64,000 bases of DNA from Oscillospiraceae bacterium (lineage in GTDB: Bacteria; Bacillota; Clostridia; Oscillospirales; Ruminococcaceae), in the NCBI GenBank assembly GCA_902362965.1, contig CABIYQ010000003.1:1-64000 (forward strand). The letters run 5' to 3'. The position numbers and the translations under genes are program-made. The notes under the pieces are model-generated. The model was not told the DNA's origin and searched no databases. It saw only the letters and a list, made by a program, of their open reading frames with translations. Numbering within the stretch: the stretch's first letter is position 1; each line of letters starts with the position of its first letter. Below are positions 52,264-59,960 of the stretch, piece by piece.

Positions 52264-54504
52264 ATGAAAAAATTATTTAAACGTACTCTAAGCATTATGA
52301 CACTAAGTGTATTAACTTCTTCACTGATTTCCGGTTCTATTACGGTAAATGCAGATATTGCCGACAGCGGAAATGATATTGTTTCTGAATGTACACAAAT
52401 TGATAACTTAAAATCCGCTGCATTAAGCGAATATTCAGCCGGCAGTTATACTAACTCAAGCATTCCATCAGATTACAAGGTTTTATTTATTGAATGTAAA
52501 AGTATTAAAACAAGTACAAAAACTTATAATACAACATCCGTTGAAGATACAATTTTTAATGAAGCCGTCAAAAATTTTGAGGATTCTGTAGAATCATTTT
52601 CAAAATATAATGTAAATATTATTGCTGATAAAAAGTATATCACTGACACTATTAACTGTACCGGTTCATACGTTATGTATGAAGATATCAAAGATTATCT
52701 TGCCGACCTTGCACCTTATGGGTATTATAACGCTGTTTTAGTATGCGGAGCAGTAAGCGAATTTACACTTGGTGTAACAAGTAAGGGACAATTTAACGGA
52801 GAAACAGGATATGGTTATACTTACGTTACAATCTGTACATCTAATGACCAAAATAATGTAAACAAAGGTACCAATACATCATATCCTTATTTAACAACTA
52901 CAAACGTAGCTATTCACGAATGGCTGCACACACTTGAATCATACAGGGATTTAGGAATTTCATACCCAAATACTCACGGTTATATGGAAAATTATACAGA
53001 AGCATCAGCCGCATCATATTCAGCTTTATCTGAAAACGATGATCACGATTGTTACTATTGTGATTATGAAGATATATTCGGACATTCATCTGAAGATATC
53101 AGTACACATTCTGAAGATAATATTACAGCTTATGCAAGCAGCAGTAATTATTCAAATAATTATTACAGATGGCCGGTTTATCAGACTACAGGTATAGAAG
53201 TAAGATTAACAAACTTTTATAAAGCTGTTCTAAGAGGAGAAGTTTATGATATAAGTGATTCAAGAAATGTTGGTATGTTTCCGAAACTATGGAAACTCAA
53301 TCCCGAAAAAATGTTTTTAGGAACATATACTCTTAAGCTGAATAATAATAATACGTACTTTATCAATAATAACGGCTCACTTTCTTATACTACAGCTTAT
53401 ACAAATGATATAAAATTCCAATGGAATCTGGTTTATGACTTTAAACATGGCAATGTTGCTATTATATCAAATTCGGATTATAGAAGATTTGATATCGGTA
53501 ACCTTTATGTTTCTCCTACATGCTTAAATCTATGGTACAGCACAGGATATAACACTGCTCAAACCTTTAAACCTATTTTAAACTCAGACGGTACATATAA
53601 ATTCCAGTGTATCATTCCGGGTTACAGTTCATATTACATAAGATTATACGGATCATCAATGGGTGTCAGCAATGTTAATTCCTATAATAGTTGGGTATTG
53701 ACAAAGGTAAATGCATATGAAGGCGAATATTATATTAAAAACGTATCAGAAAATAAGTATTTAACGGCAAATGACAATACTATGTCTTTATCAGGATTTG
53801 CTGCTTCTGATAATCAGAAATGGAAATTAAGATATTATAAAGATGGTTTTTATAAAATTTCACCATCTTCCAATCTGTCTTTATATTTTGATGTAAATAA
53901 TAATAGTAATACGGAAGGCAGACTGGTAGGACTTCATATCTGGACAGGCTATCCTACAGCCCAGACATGGCAGCTAAGGTATAATTCTGACGGTTCTTAC
54001 TATATTGTTCCTTCAGTCAGCACTACACGTGGTCTAACATATAATGACGGCTTTTCTTTAACAACGCTTAACGATAATAACAATCAAAAATGGATAGTTG
54101 AAAAAGTAAACGGCGGCAAGGAATTATTTGAAGGAAAGTATAAAATAAAAAACAGCAGCAATAAATATTTAGGATATTCCGGAAATACGCTTAACCTTGG
54201 TAATACAGGAGCAACATGGAATTTTACATCTTATGGAGATAATTATTATTTTATATCTCCTGTCGGCTCTACTTCTACATTATATTGGGACGTCAACAAT
54301 AATTATGATTTAGAGGATAATCTGGTTAAACTATACCCTCGCACAGGATACGATACTGCACAAACATGGAAGGTTGTAATGCAGGATAACGGTTCAGTAG
54401 TGCTAATTCCAATGATCTCATTAACAAGAGGTTTAACGTTTAAAAATTCCACATCAGTATTATCCTCGTCATACGATTACTGGTACTTAGAAAAGGTTAA
54501 TTAA
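52264..54504 (+). CDS. secreted zinc-metalloprotease-like protein with three lectin-like repeats
   Basis: 746 residues. Signal peptide (LFKRTLSIMTLSVLTSSLIS, cleavage near VNA-DI). The catalytic part (about 60-345) has an HExxH zinc motif HEWLH at residues 218-222, preceded by TTNVAI. The third ligand is not obvious. From about 349 to 746 there are three tandem repeats of 120-138 residues resembling RICIN-type beta-trefoils: each shares GxYxIKN..NKYL near its start, TGYxTAQTxK/Q in the middle, and the second and third end in an EKVN-type motif. Such repeats bind sugars or mucin. AAAGGGG before the ATG. Shares its promoter with the peptide remnant upstream. Confidence 0.75.
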   Translation: MKKLFKRTLSIMTLSVLTSSLISGSITVNADIADSGNDIVSECTQIDNLKSAALSEYSAGSYTNSSIPSDYKVLFIECKSIKTSTKTYNTTSVEDTIFNEAVKNFEDSVESFSKYNVNIIADKKYITDTINCTGSYVMYEDIKDYLADLAPYGYYNAVLVCGAVSEFTLGVTSKGQFNGETGYGYTYVTICTSNDQNNVNKGTNTSYPYLTTTNVAIHEWLHTLESYRDLGISYPNTHGYMENYTEASAASYSALSENDDHDCYYCDYEDIFGHSSEDISTHSEDNITAYASSSNYSNNYYRWPVYQTTGIEVRLTNFYKAVLRGEVYDISDSRNVGMFPKLWKLNPEKMFLGTYTLKLNNNNTYFINNNGSLSYTTAYTNDIKFQWNLVYDFKHGNVAIISNSDYRRFDIGNLYVSPTCLNLWYSTGYNTAQTFKPILNSDGTYKFQCIIPGYSSYYIRLYGSSMGVSNVNSYNSWVLTKVNAYEGEYYIKNVSENKYLTANDNTMSLSGFAASDNQKWKLRYYKDGFYKISPSSNLSLYFDVNNNSNTEGRLVGLHIWTGYPTAQTWQLRYNSDGSYYIVPSVSTTRGLTYNDGFSLTTLNDNNNQKWIVEKVNGGKELFEGKYKIKNSSNKYLGYSGNTLNLGNTGATWNFTSYGDNYYFISPVGSTSTLYWDVNNNYDLEDNLVKLYPRTGYDTAQTWKVVMQDNGSVVLIPMISLTRGLTFKNSTSVLSSSYDYWYLEKVN

Positions 54505-54535
54505 AAAATCAAATTAATAAAGTATTATACAAAAA

Positions 54536-54566
54536 AGGTCCGTATCTTACCATAGATACGGACTTT
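54536..54566. terminator. bidirectional terminator
   Basis: GTCCGTATCT (54538-54547) with AGATACGGAC (54554-54563), perfect, with T-runs on both strands. Separates the convergent protease and carboxypeptidase genes. Confidence 0.85.
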
Positions 54567-54573
54567 TCTCTTA

Positions 54574-55656
54574 TTATTCTGATGCTGAACTTTCAGAATC
54601 AGCTTTTGATTCCTTTGAATCTGAATTTTCTGATACAGATTCAGAATTATCTATTAAAGTGGTTACTATAAATCCATCGGTATTATTTCCGGTTATTGTA
54701 TACTCCTTTTCTGACGGAACAGCAAGCATAGTAAAATCAAGTTCTGTTACCTCAGGATCAGCCGAACCATTAGTATCTTTTGGATAATAATAAACTTCAT
54801 ATTTCTTGCCGTCAAAATTTTCCAATTCAAGGTGGGAATCATTATAATTATATGTCTTTAGCTTTTCAACATATTCTTCAAGGCACAGATTATTCTGTGT
54901 CATATAATAAGCATGAGGAATACCTACATACCTAAAATGCCATGGACGATAATCAAGACCTGTCTGCTGGGTTTTATCCTCAGGAAATCTTACAACATAA
55001 CCGTATTTATAACCATTCTCAGCAAACCACTTGTAGTCCCCAGTACCGTCAAAATCAAGACTATTACCCTCTTCATCCACAACATTTAAATCTACCGAAT
55101 ATCCGGTATGATAATCACTGAATCCAGGCTTTGCAACAGTGTCTTTATCCTCAGTACTATCATAAATTTCCTGTTGATACTTTACAGAACGATAACCGCT
55201 GTCAACCTGAATGTCCTTATGACCTGTTTCCTCATTAAATGCTTTAAGCATATTATTAAGAGCTTCTGCCGCTTCTTTTCTTACCTTTACATCTTTATCC
55301 AATACAGTGTAATAATCAGCATTAGCCTTTTCTCTTATATCATATATACTTACAAGATCATCCTCATTGCCCTTATATTCTGTTTCATCATTGACAACAA
55401 TCAAAGAACCTGAATAAATCTTTTCATTATCAGTTATTTCTGAAACATAAATTCCGGAAGCATCAGAGGGTTTATTTTTATCAGAAGTACTTACAATAGA
55501 TTCATCATTTTTGTTTTTAGTATCAATATCTTTAAAATCCTTTGTAATAGTTCTAATACCAAATATTGCAGCAGAAGCTAAAATTACAGCCAATCCAATA
55601 TCTATGAGCCGCTTAATTATATAAATATTTTTTCCTTCCTGTTTTGTTGTTCCCAT
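54574..55656 (-). CDS. VanY-type D-Ala-D-Ala carboxypeptidase (M15B)
   Basis: 360 residues from ATG 55656 (AAAGGG 9 bases upstream); two upstream ATG codons are less likely. N-terminal membrane anchor (LIDIGLAVILASAAIFGI), Ser/Lys linker, then the M15B domain with SGYRSVKYQQEIY, SDYHTGYSVDLNVV (zinc ligands His and Asp) and YRPWHFRYVG (catalytic Glu position is Arg-Pro here, with the zinc His in WHFRY). In the family the motif is usually ExWH; the P before W should be checked. A Ser/Glu-rich tail follows an extra C-terminal beta domain. Trims stem-peptide D-Ala; no van cluster is nearby. Confidence 0.85.
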   Translation of the reverse strand: MGTTKQEGKNIYIIKRLIDIGLAVILASAAIFGIRTITKDFKDIDTKNKNDESIVSTSDKNKPSDASGIYVSEITDNEKIYSGSLIVVNDETEYKGNEDDLVSIYDIREKANADYYTVLDKDVKVRKEAAEALNNMLKAFNEETGHKDIQVDSGYRSVKYQQEIYDSTEDKDTVAKPGFSDYHTGYSVDLNVVDEEGNSLDFDGTGDYKWFAENGYKYGYVVRFPEDKTQQTGLDYRPWHFRYVGIPHAYYMTQNNLCLEEYVEKLKTYNYNDSHLELENFDGKKYEVYYYPKDTNGSADPEVTELDFTMLAVPSEKEYTITGNNTDGFIVTTLIDNSESVSENSDSKESKADSESSASE

Positions 55657-55692
55657 ATATAACTGCCCTTTCATAATAATCATGTTTTTTTC

Positions 55693-55701
55693 ATTATACC
55701 A
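55693..55701 (-). promoter_or_regulatory. extended -10 upstream of the VanY-like gene
   Basis: TGGTATAAT on the minus strand (TATAAT at 55698-55693), 37 bp before the preferred start. No good -35. Confidence 0.5.
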
Positions 55702-55804
55702 TATTTTCTCCCAAAAATAAATACCTTTTCTTTTATTTTCAGCAATCCATCACATTTCTTTCGGCAAAAATATTTAATAATTGATATTTTTTATAATATT
55801 TCTA

Positions 55805-55833
55805 TTGAAATTGACAAAAAAATATGTTATAAT
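55805..55833 (+). promoter_or_regulatory. promoter of mscL
   Basis: TTGAAA (55805-55810), 17-nt spacer, TATAAT (55828-55833), 34 bp before mscL. Confidence 0.75.
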
Positions 55834-55867
55834 AAATTTGTTAATTATTTTTCAGGAGGTTTTTGTT

Positions 55868-56326
55868 GTGGATAAAAAAAATAAATCCGGAATTTCAACC
55901 ATTCTAAATGAATTTAAACAATTTATTTCCAAGGGAAATGTAATTGACCTTGCTGTGGGTGTTATTGTCGGAGGTGCATTTACTTCAATTGTATCTTCAT
56001 TGGTTGACGACATGCTAATGCCTATTATTGGCATGATTCTTGCCGGTATAAATTTCAAAGATTTTGGTATTACTATTCCATGGGGAAATGAACCATTTAT
56101 CAATATTGGTAATTTTATTCAGGCAATAATTACTTTTCTCCTTACAGCAATATGCGTATTTGCAATTGTCAAAATTATCAATCTGTTTTATAAAAAAGCT
56201 GAAAAACCTGCGCCCAAGCCTACAAAGGAAGAAGAATTGCTTACTGAAATACGTGATTTACTTAAAGCACAAAATGGCGTTACAACTGAATCAACTGCCA
56301 TTACTGACACAAATCAATCAGAATAA
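55868..56326 (+). CDS. mscL: large-conductance mechanosensitive channel
   Basis: 152 residues from GTG 55868, 8 bases after AGGAGG; longer ATG starts lack a site. MscL features: FISKGNVIDLAVGVIVGGAF (first pore helix), SLVDDMLMPIIGMI, the second helix (FIQAIITFLLTAICVFAIVK) and the C-terminal helix (TKEEELLTEIRDLLKAQ). Emergency valve for hypo-osmotic shock. Single-gene unit. Confidence 0.96.
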   Translation: MDKKNKSGISTILNEFKQFISKGNVIDLAVGVIVGGAFTSIVSSLVDDMLMPIIGMILAGINFKDFGITIPWGNEPFINIGNFIQAIITFLLTAICVFAIVKIINLFYKKAEKPAPKPTKEEELLTEIRDLLKAQNGVTTESTAITDTNQSE

Positions 56327-56337
56327 AATTATACATA

Positions 56338-56362
56338 AAGAGCAGTTAATACTGCTCTTTAT
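56338..56362 (+). terminator. terminator of mscL
   Basis: AAAGAGCAGT / ACTGCTCTTT (56338-56347, 56351-56360), then ATATTTG. Confidence 0.7.
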
Positions 56363-56371
56363 ATTTGTAAT

Positions 56372-56401
56372 ATAAAAGCAGCAGTATTGAACTGCTGCTT
56401 T
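56372..56401 (-). terminator. terminator of the cohesin-like gene
   Basis: AAAGCAGCAGT (56375-56385) with ACTGCTGCTTT (56391-56401), a perfect 11-bp stem just past the stop; the minus-strand T-run is short (TTTTATA). Confidence 0.65.
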
Positions 56402-56411
56402 AAATATTTGA

Positions 56412-57326
56412 TTAATTAAATGTTCCTTCAAAATCAGCGCCTTCTCCGCCGCCTACATACTCCAGAGCATCACTGTCAAACCCGAATCTGAATACACACG
56501 CTACAATACCAGGATTGTTTTTCATCTGGAATCTAACAGTTACTGTGTCTCCAGGTTTACCACTGACATTTTCAGCCATAATTTCAGGAGAACCGTCGTT
56601 TCTGAAAGAATTAGCCGCAGCTTCAGAACCTACTACTACTGCCCCGTCAGTACCGTTAAATGCAACACTTTTACCTTCCCAACATGAAAAGTCCAGCCAT
56701 TCAATTGTAATTGGATATGTACCGTTAGGTGTTCCTTCTTTTATTTTAAAATCAGCTGTAATAAATTCACCGTCAAAGACATAATTCTGTTGTCTTGAAA
56801 GATCAAGCCACCATGCCTGCATTACTGACTTTTTACCTTTAATAGCATTGCTGTTATTACCATCACTAACGTTATCATTATTACTATCATCATCACCCGG
56901 CATTATTACAACATCAGTTGTATTCAAAAGGCTGGACGCATCAATTGATGGTGTAGAATTATCATTTACTGATGAATTATTATTATTGTTATTGTTGTTA
57001 TTACTGTTGCTATTGTTATTACCGTCGTTATTTGAGTTATTTCCGGCCTGTGAATTATTATTTACATTGTTCTCTGATGAGTCATTCGAATTACTATTCT
57101 CTACAGGATCCTCCTGATTATCAGAAGACTCATTAAACGGTGTAATAGTAAGATCCTGTTTTTCTAATGACTGAATTTCTTCAGATGACAATGTTGCCTG
57201 AACATCAGCTTTTACTTTTCCTTGACTTCCGCTTCCATTTTGATTTGTTTTATCAGAACATGCTGCAAAAGAGGATGCAATTGCACAAACAAGAGTAATT
57301 GCCAACAATTTTTTCTTTATATTCAT
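56412..57326 (-). CDS. lipoprotein with cohesin-like sequence in swapped order
   Basis: 304 residues. Lipobox SFAACS (lipid Cys 23), an acidic segment, an Asn-rich linker (residues about 80-125, with a run of nine Asn), then about 140 residues of cohesin-like sequence. Residues 188-233 (FITADFKIKEGTPNGTYPIT ... GTDGAVVVG) match the second half of a type I cohesin; residues 246-304 (GKPGDTVTVRFQMKNNPGIV ... FGFDSDALEYVGG) match the first half. Cohesins bind dockerins in cellulosome-type complexes. Whether this works as a permuted cohesin, or is two half domains, is open. No scaffoldin or dockerin gene is near. Follows a consensus promoter. Confidence 0.7.
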   Translation of the reverse strand: MNIKKKLLAITLVCAIASSFAACSDKTNQNGSGSQGKVKADVQATLSSEEIQSLEKQDLTITPFNESSDNQEDPVENSNSNDSSENNVNNNSQAGNNSNNDGNNNSNSNNNNNNNNNSSVNDNSTPSIDASSLLNTTDVVIMPGDDDSNNDNVSDGNNSNAIKGKKSVMQAWWLDLSRQQNYVFDGEFITADFKIKEGTPNGTYPITIEWLDFSCWEGKSVAFNGTDGAVVVGSEAAANSFRNDGSPEIMAENVSGKPGDTVTVRFQMKNNPGIVACVFRFGFDSDALEYVGGGEGADFEGTFN

Positions 57327-57370
57327 TTTTAATATCTCCTTTTAAAAATAAATCCTTACTGATATTACAT

Positions 57371-57399
57371 ATTATACAATGATTTTTTAACAATGTCAA
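57371..57399 (-). promoter_or_regulatory. consensus promoter of the cohesin-like gene
   Basis: Minus strand TTGACA (57399-57394), 17-nt spacer, TATAAT (57376-57371), about 45 bp before the ATG. Confidence 0.88.
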
Positions 57400-57427
57400 C
57401 CCTTTAATTGTGAAAAATAGACGAAAA

Positions 57428-59089
57428 TCAATCTTCAATCATATTATTTACAGCACTAACCAGTGCTTTCAGTGAAGAATCAATTATATCTGTAGCTATT
57501 CCCACACCCCAGAAATTTTTACCGTTATTGTCCTTTATTCCAACATACGAAACAGCTTTTGAAGTAGCTTTTTCCTCCATAGCATGCTCTGTATATGTAT
57601 GGAGAACATACTCAATCCCCAGCATTTTTTTCATACATACGCTCACCGCATTAAGTCTGCCGTTTCCATGAGCTTTTTCATTTATAATTTCACCGTTATA
57701 TTCAATAGTAACGTCTGCTTCAATACCGTCTTTCTGAACGTAATGAGCTTCTTTAAGAGAAACCGGTGATTGCTTATTAATAAAAGTTTTCTCAAACACA
57801 TTATAAACCTCTGATGGCATAAGTTCTCTATGAGCATTATCCGAAACATTTTTTACCAGATATCCTACAGTTTCTCTCATATTCGGAGGCATAATAATAC
57901 CGAACTGATTTTCCAGAATATATCCAATTCCGCCCTTACCTGACTGACTGTTAATTCTGATAACGTCAGCTTCATAAACTCTGCCAACATCTTCCGGATC
58001 AATAGGCAGATACGGAACTGTCCAGTGCTGACAGTTTTTCTCCTTACGCCATTTCATGCCCTTAGCAATAGCATCCTGATGAGAACCGCTGAATGCTGCA
58101 AATACCAGCTGTCCGCTGTAAGGCTGACGTTCATACACTTTCATACCGGTAATTTTTTCGTAAATTTCTGTAATTTCCGGCAGATTTTCAAAATTCAGTT
58201 CCGGATCAACTCCCTGTGAAAACATATTCATAGCCAAAGTAACTATGTCAACATTACCTGTTCTTTCTCCGTTTCCAAACAGAGTACCTTCAATTCTGTC
58301 AGCACCTGCAAGCAGTCCCATTTCGCTGTCAGCTACGGCACAGCCTCTGTCATTATGGGGATGCAAAGAAATGATCAAATTTTCACGATCAATAAGATTA
58401 TCACACATGTATTCAACCTGATTTGCATAAACATGAGGCATTGAATGAGAAACAGTAACCGGCAGATTGATTATGACTTTATTGTCTGGAGTTGGTTCCC
58501 ATATTTCAATTACTCTGTTACAGATTTCAACAGCAAATTCAGGTTCTGTTCCGGTAAAGCTTTCCGGAGAATATTCAAAGCTATAGTTTCCTGATGCATT
58601 TTCTCTGTACTTTTTACACAGCTCTGCACCCATTACTGCAATATCAATAATCTCATTTTTTTCTTTTCTGAAAACCTGTTCTCTCTGTGCCACAGATGTG
58701 GAATTATAAAGATGAACTATAACATTTTTAGCGCCATCCAGTGCTTCAAAGGTTTTCTTGATAATATGTTCTCTTGATTGAGTCAAAACCTGAATTGTAA
58801 CGTCATCAGGAATCAAATTTTTTTCGATCAGAGCACGGCAAAACTCATATTCAGTTTCAGACGCTGCCGGAAATCCAACTTCAATTTCTTTAAAACCAAT
58901 CTTAACCAGATACTTAAAAAATTCCAATTTTTCTTCCAGAGTCATAGGATTTATAAGCGCCTGATTACCGTCCCTTAAATCAACGCTGCACCATATAGGC
59001 GCATGATCAATATAATCCTTTTCAGCCCATTTCATAGGTGCATTTTTTACTGGAAAATACTGTCTTGTGTACTTTTCAAAATTTTTCAT
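57428..59089 (-). CDS. leuA: 2-isopropylmalate synthase
   Basis: 553 residues, the long LeuA form. TIM-barrel with CSVDLRDGNQALINPMTLEE (metal and substrate loop), SLHPHNDRGCAVADSEMGLL and GNGERTGNVDIVTLAMN, and the C-terminal LeuA dimer (leucine feedback) domain. First step of leucine synthesis from 2-ketoisovalerate. Single gene controlled by a T-box leader upstream. Other leucine genes are not in the window. Confidence 0.95.
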   Translation of the reverse strand: MKNFEKYTRQYFPVKNAPMKWAEKDYIDHAPIWCSVDLRDGNQALINPMTLEEKLEFFKYLVKIGFKEIEVGFPAASETEYEFCRALIEKNLIPDDVTIQVLTQSREHIIKKTFEALDGAKNVIVHLYNSTSVAQREQVFRKEKNEIIDIAVMGAELCKKYRENASGNYSFEYSPESFTGTEPEFAVEICNRVIEIWEPTPDNKVIINLPVTVSHSMPHVYANQVEYMCDNLIDRENLIISLHPHNDRGCAVADSEMGLLAGADRIEGTLFGNGERTGNVDIVTLAMNMFSQGVDPELNFENLPEITEIYEKITGMKVYERQPYSGQLVFAAFSGSHQDAIAKGMKWRKEKNCQHWTVPYLPIDPEDVGRVYEADVIRINSQSGKGGIGYILENQFGIIMPPNMRETVGYLVKNVSDNAHRELMPSEVYNVFEKTFINKQSPVSLKEAHYVQKDGIEADVTIEYNGEIINEKAHGNGRLNAVSVCMKKMLGIEYVLHTYTEHAMEEKATSKAVSYVGIKDNNGKNFWGVGIATDIIDSSLKALVSAVNNMIED

Positions 59090-59136
59090 TGTATATTTCT
59101 TCCTTTCTGTAACTATTGTCAGGAATGCAATTATAA

Positions 59137-59404
59137 CAAAAAAGCTTCACCTCTTCTATACAAAGAGATGAAGCATAATACTCCACGGTACCACTCTTTT
59201 TGGCATACTATAATCTATGCCCACTCAGCTGCATCTGACAATGCATTTCTCTATAACGGGAGAACCCGTTTCAACCTAATAACTAAAGCGTTCAGCGAAC
59301 TGCTCAGGGAGGAGTTATGACCATTTCGGAATACTGCCTTGCACCATACGGCAGCTCTCTGAAAATCCGTTCACGGCTTTATTTCCCGTCATTGCATTTA
59401 CTTA
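59137..59404 (-). ncRNA. T-box riboswitch upstream of leuA
   Basis: The minus strand carries the T-box core AGAGTGGTACCGTGG (59196-59182), Stem I with AGAGAGCTGCCG and TGGTGCAAGG, and a terminator (59174-59144, 12-bp arms GCTTCATCTCTT / AAGAGGTGAAGC then six T). A probable specifier codon is CTC (Leu, 59314-59312) in AACTCCTCC. Uncharged tRNA-Leu should favour read-through into leuA. Confidence 0.92.
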
Positions 59405-59411
59405 TATTATT

Positions 59412-59440
59412 ATAATATAATATTTTTGCTATTTTGTCAA
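59412..59440 (-). promoter_or_regulatory. promoter of the leuA leader
   Basis: Minus strand TTGACA (59440-59435), 17-nt spacer, TATTAT (59417-59412). Confidence 0.7.
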
Positions 59441-59495
59441 GTAGTTTTAAAAAATATTTAAAGAATTTTTTAGTAATCATTATCAGATAGTTAAA

Positions 59496-59960
59496 TTAAC
59501 TATCTGCTTTCTTATTAATTCTGGTAAAAATTATAATCCCAGCTATCAAATAAACTAAAAAAACTGCCGCTGATACGTATGAAATAATTATATCCCATTT
59601 TGTAATAATATCTCCGTCACTATGTTCAAAGCTATTATAAACAGCCAGCGCTCGTTCGCCTTTAAAATCAATGTTATCATCACGGGCATGACATCTGGAA
59701 AAGGTTATTGAATATCGGTAGTTACCGTTTACAGGTTCATCTAAAGACATTTGAATATTTATAGTATCAGGATATGGTCTGTTAGGAAGCGAATAATCAG
59801 AAATATAAATAATCTCTCCCCATGAATGATTATCGTAAGTCAGATATTTAAAAAAATAGGTTACTCCCCACACTGTACGGACAACTGCAAATATAAAAAG
59901 TAAAATTAAAAATCCCAAAACAACTATAAATGATTTACTTTTCTTTTTTTCATTCATCAT
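59496..59960 (-). CDS. two-helix membrane protein of unknown function
   Basis: 154 residues: N-terminal helix (FIVVLGFLILLFIFAVVRTV), an extracytoplasmic domain of about 90 residues (IYISDYSLPNRPYPDTINIQ, YSITFSRCHARDDNIDF), and a C-terminal helix (IISYVSAAVFLVYLIAGIII). Start overlaps the mutS2 stop by 4 bp. A 10-bp inverted repeat (59484-59493, 59497-59506) overlaps its stop. No family recognised. Confidence 0.65.
   Translation of the reverse strand: MMNEKKKSKSFIVVLGFLILLFIFAVVRTVWGVTYFFKYLTYDNHSWGEIIYISDYSLPNRPYPDTINIQMSLDEPVNGNYRYSITFSRCHARDDNIDFKGERALAVYNSFEHSDGDIITKWDIIISYVSAAVFLVYLIAGIIIFTRINKKADS

Noticed and set aside
57428-57770. 61-residue plus-strand ORF at the end of leuA
   Set aside because: Shadow of the LeuA regulatory domain, without a ribosome site.
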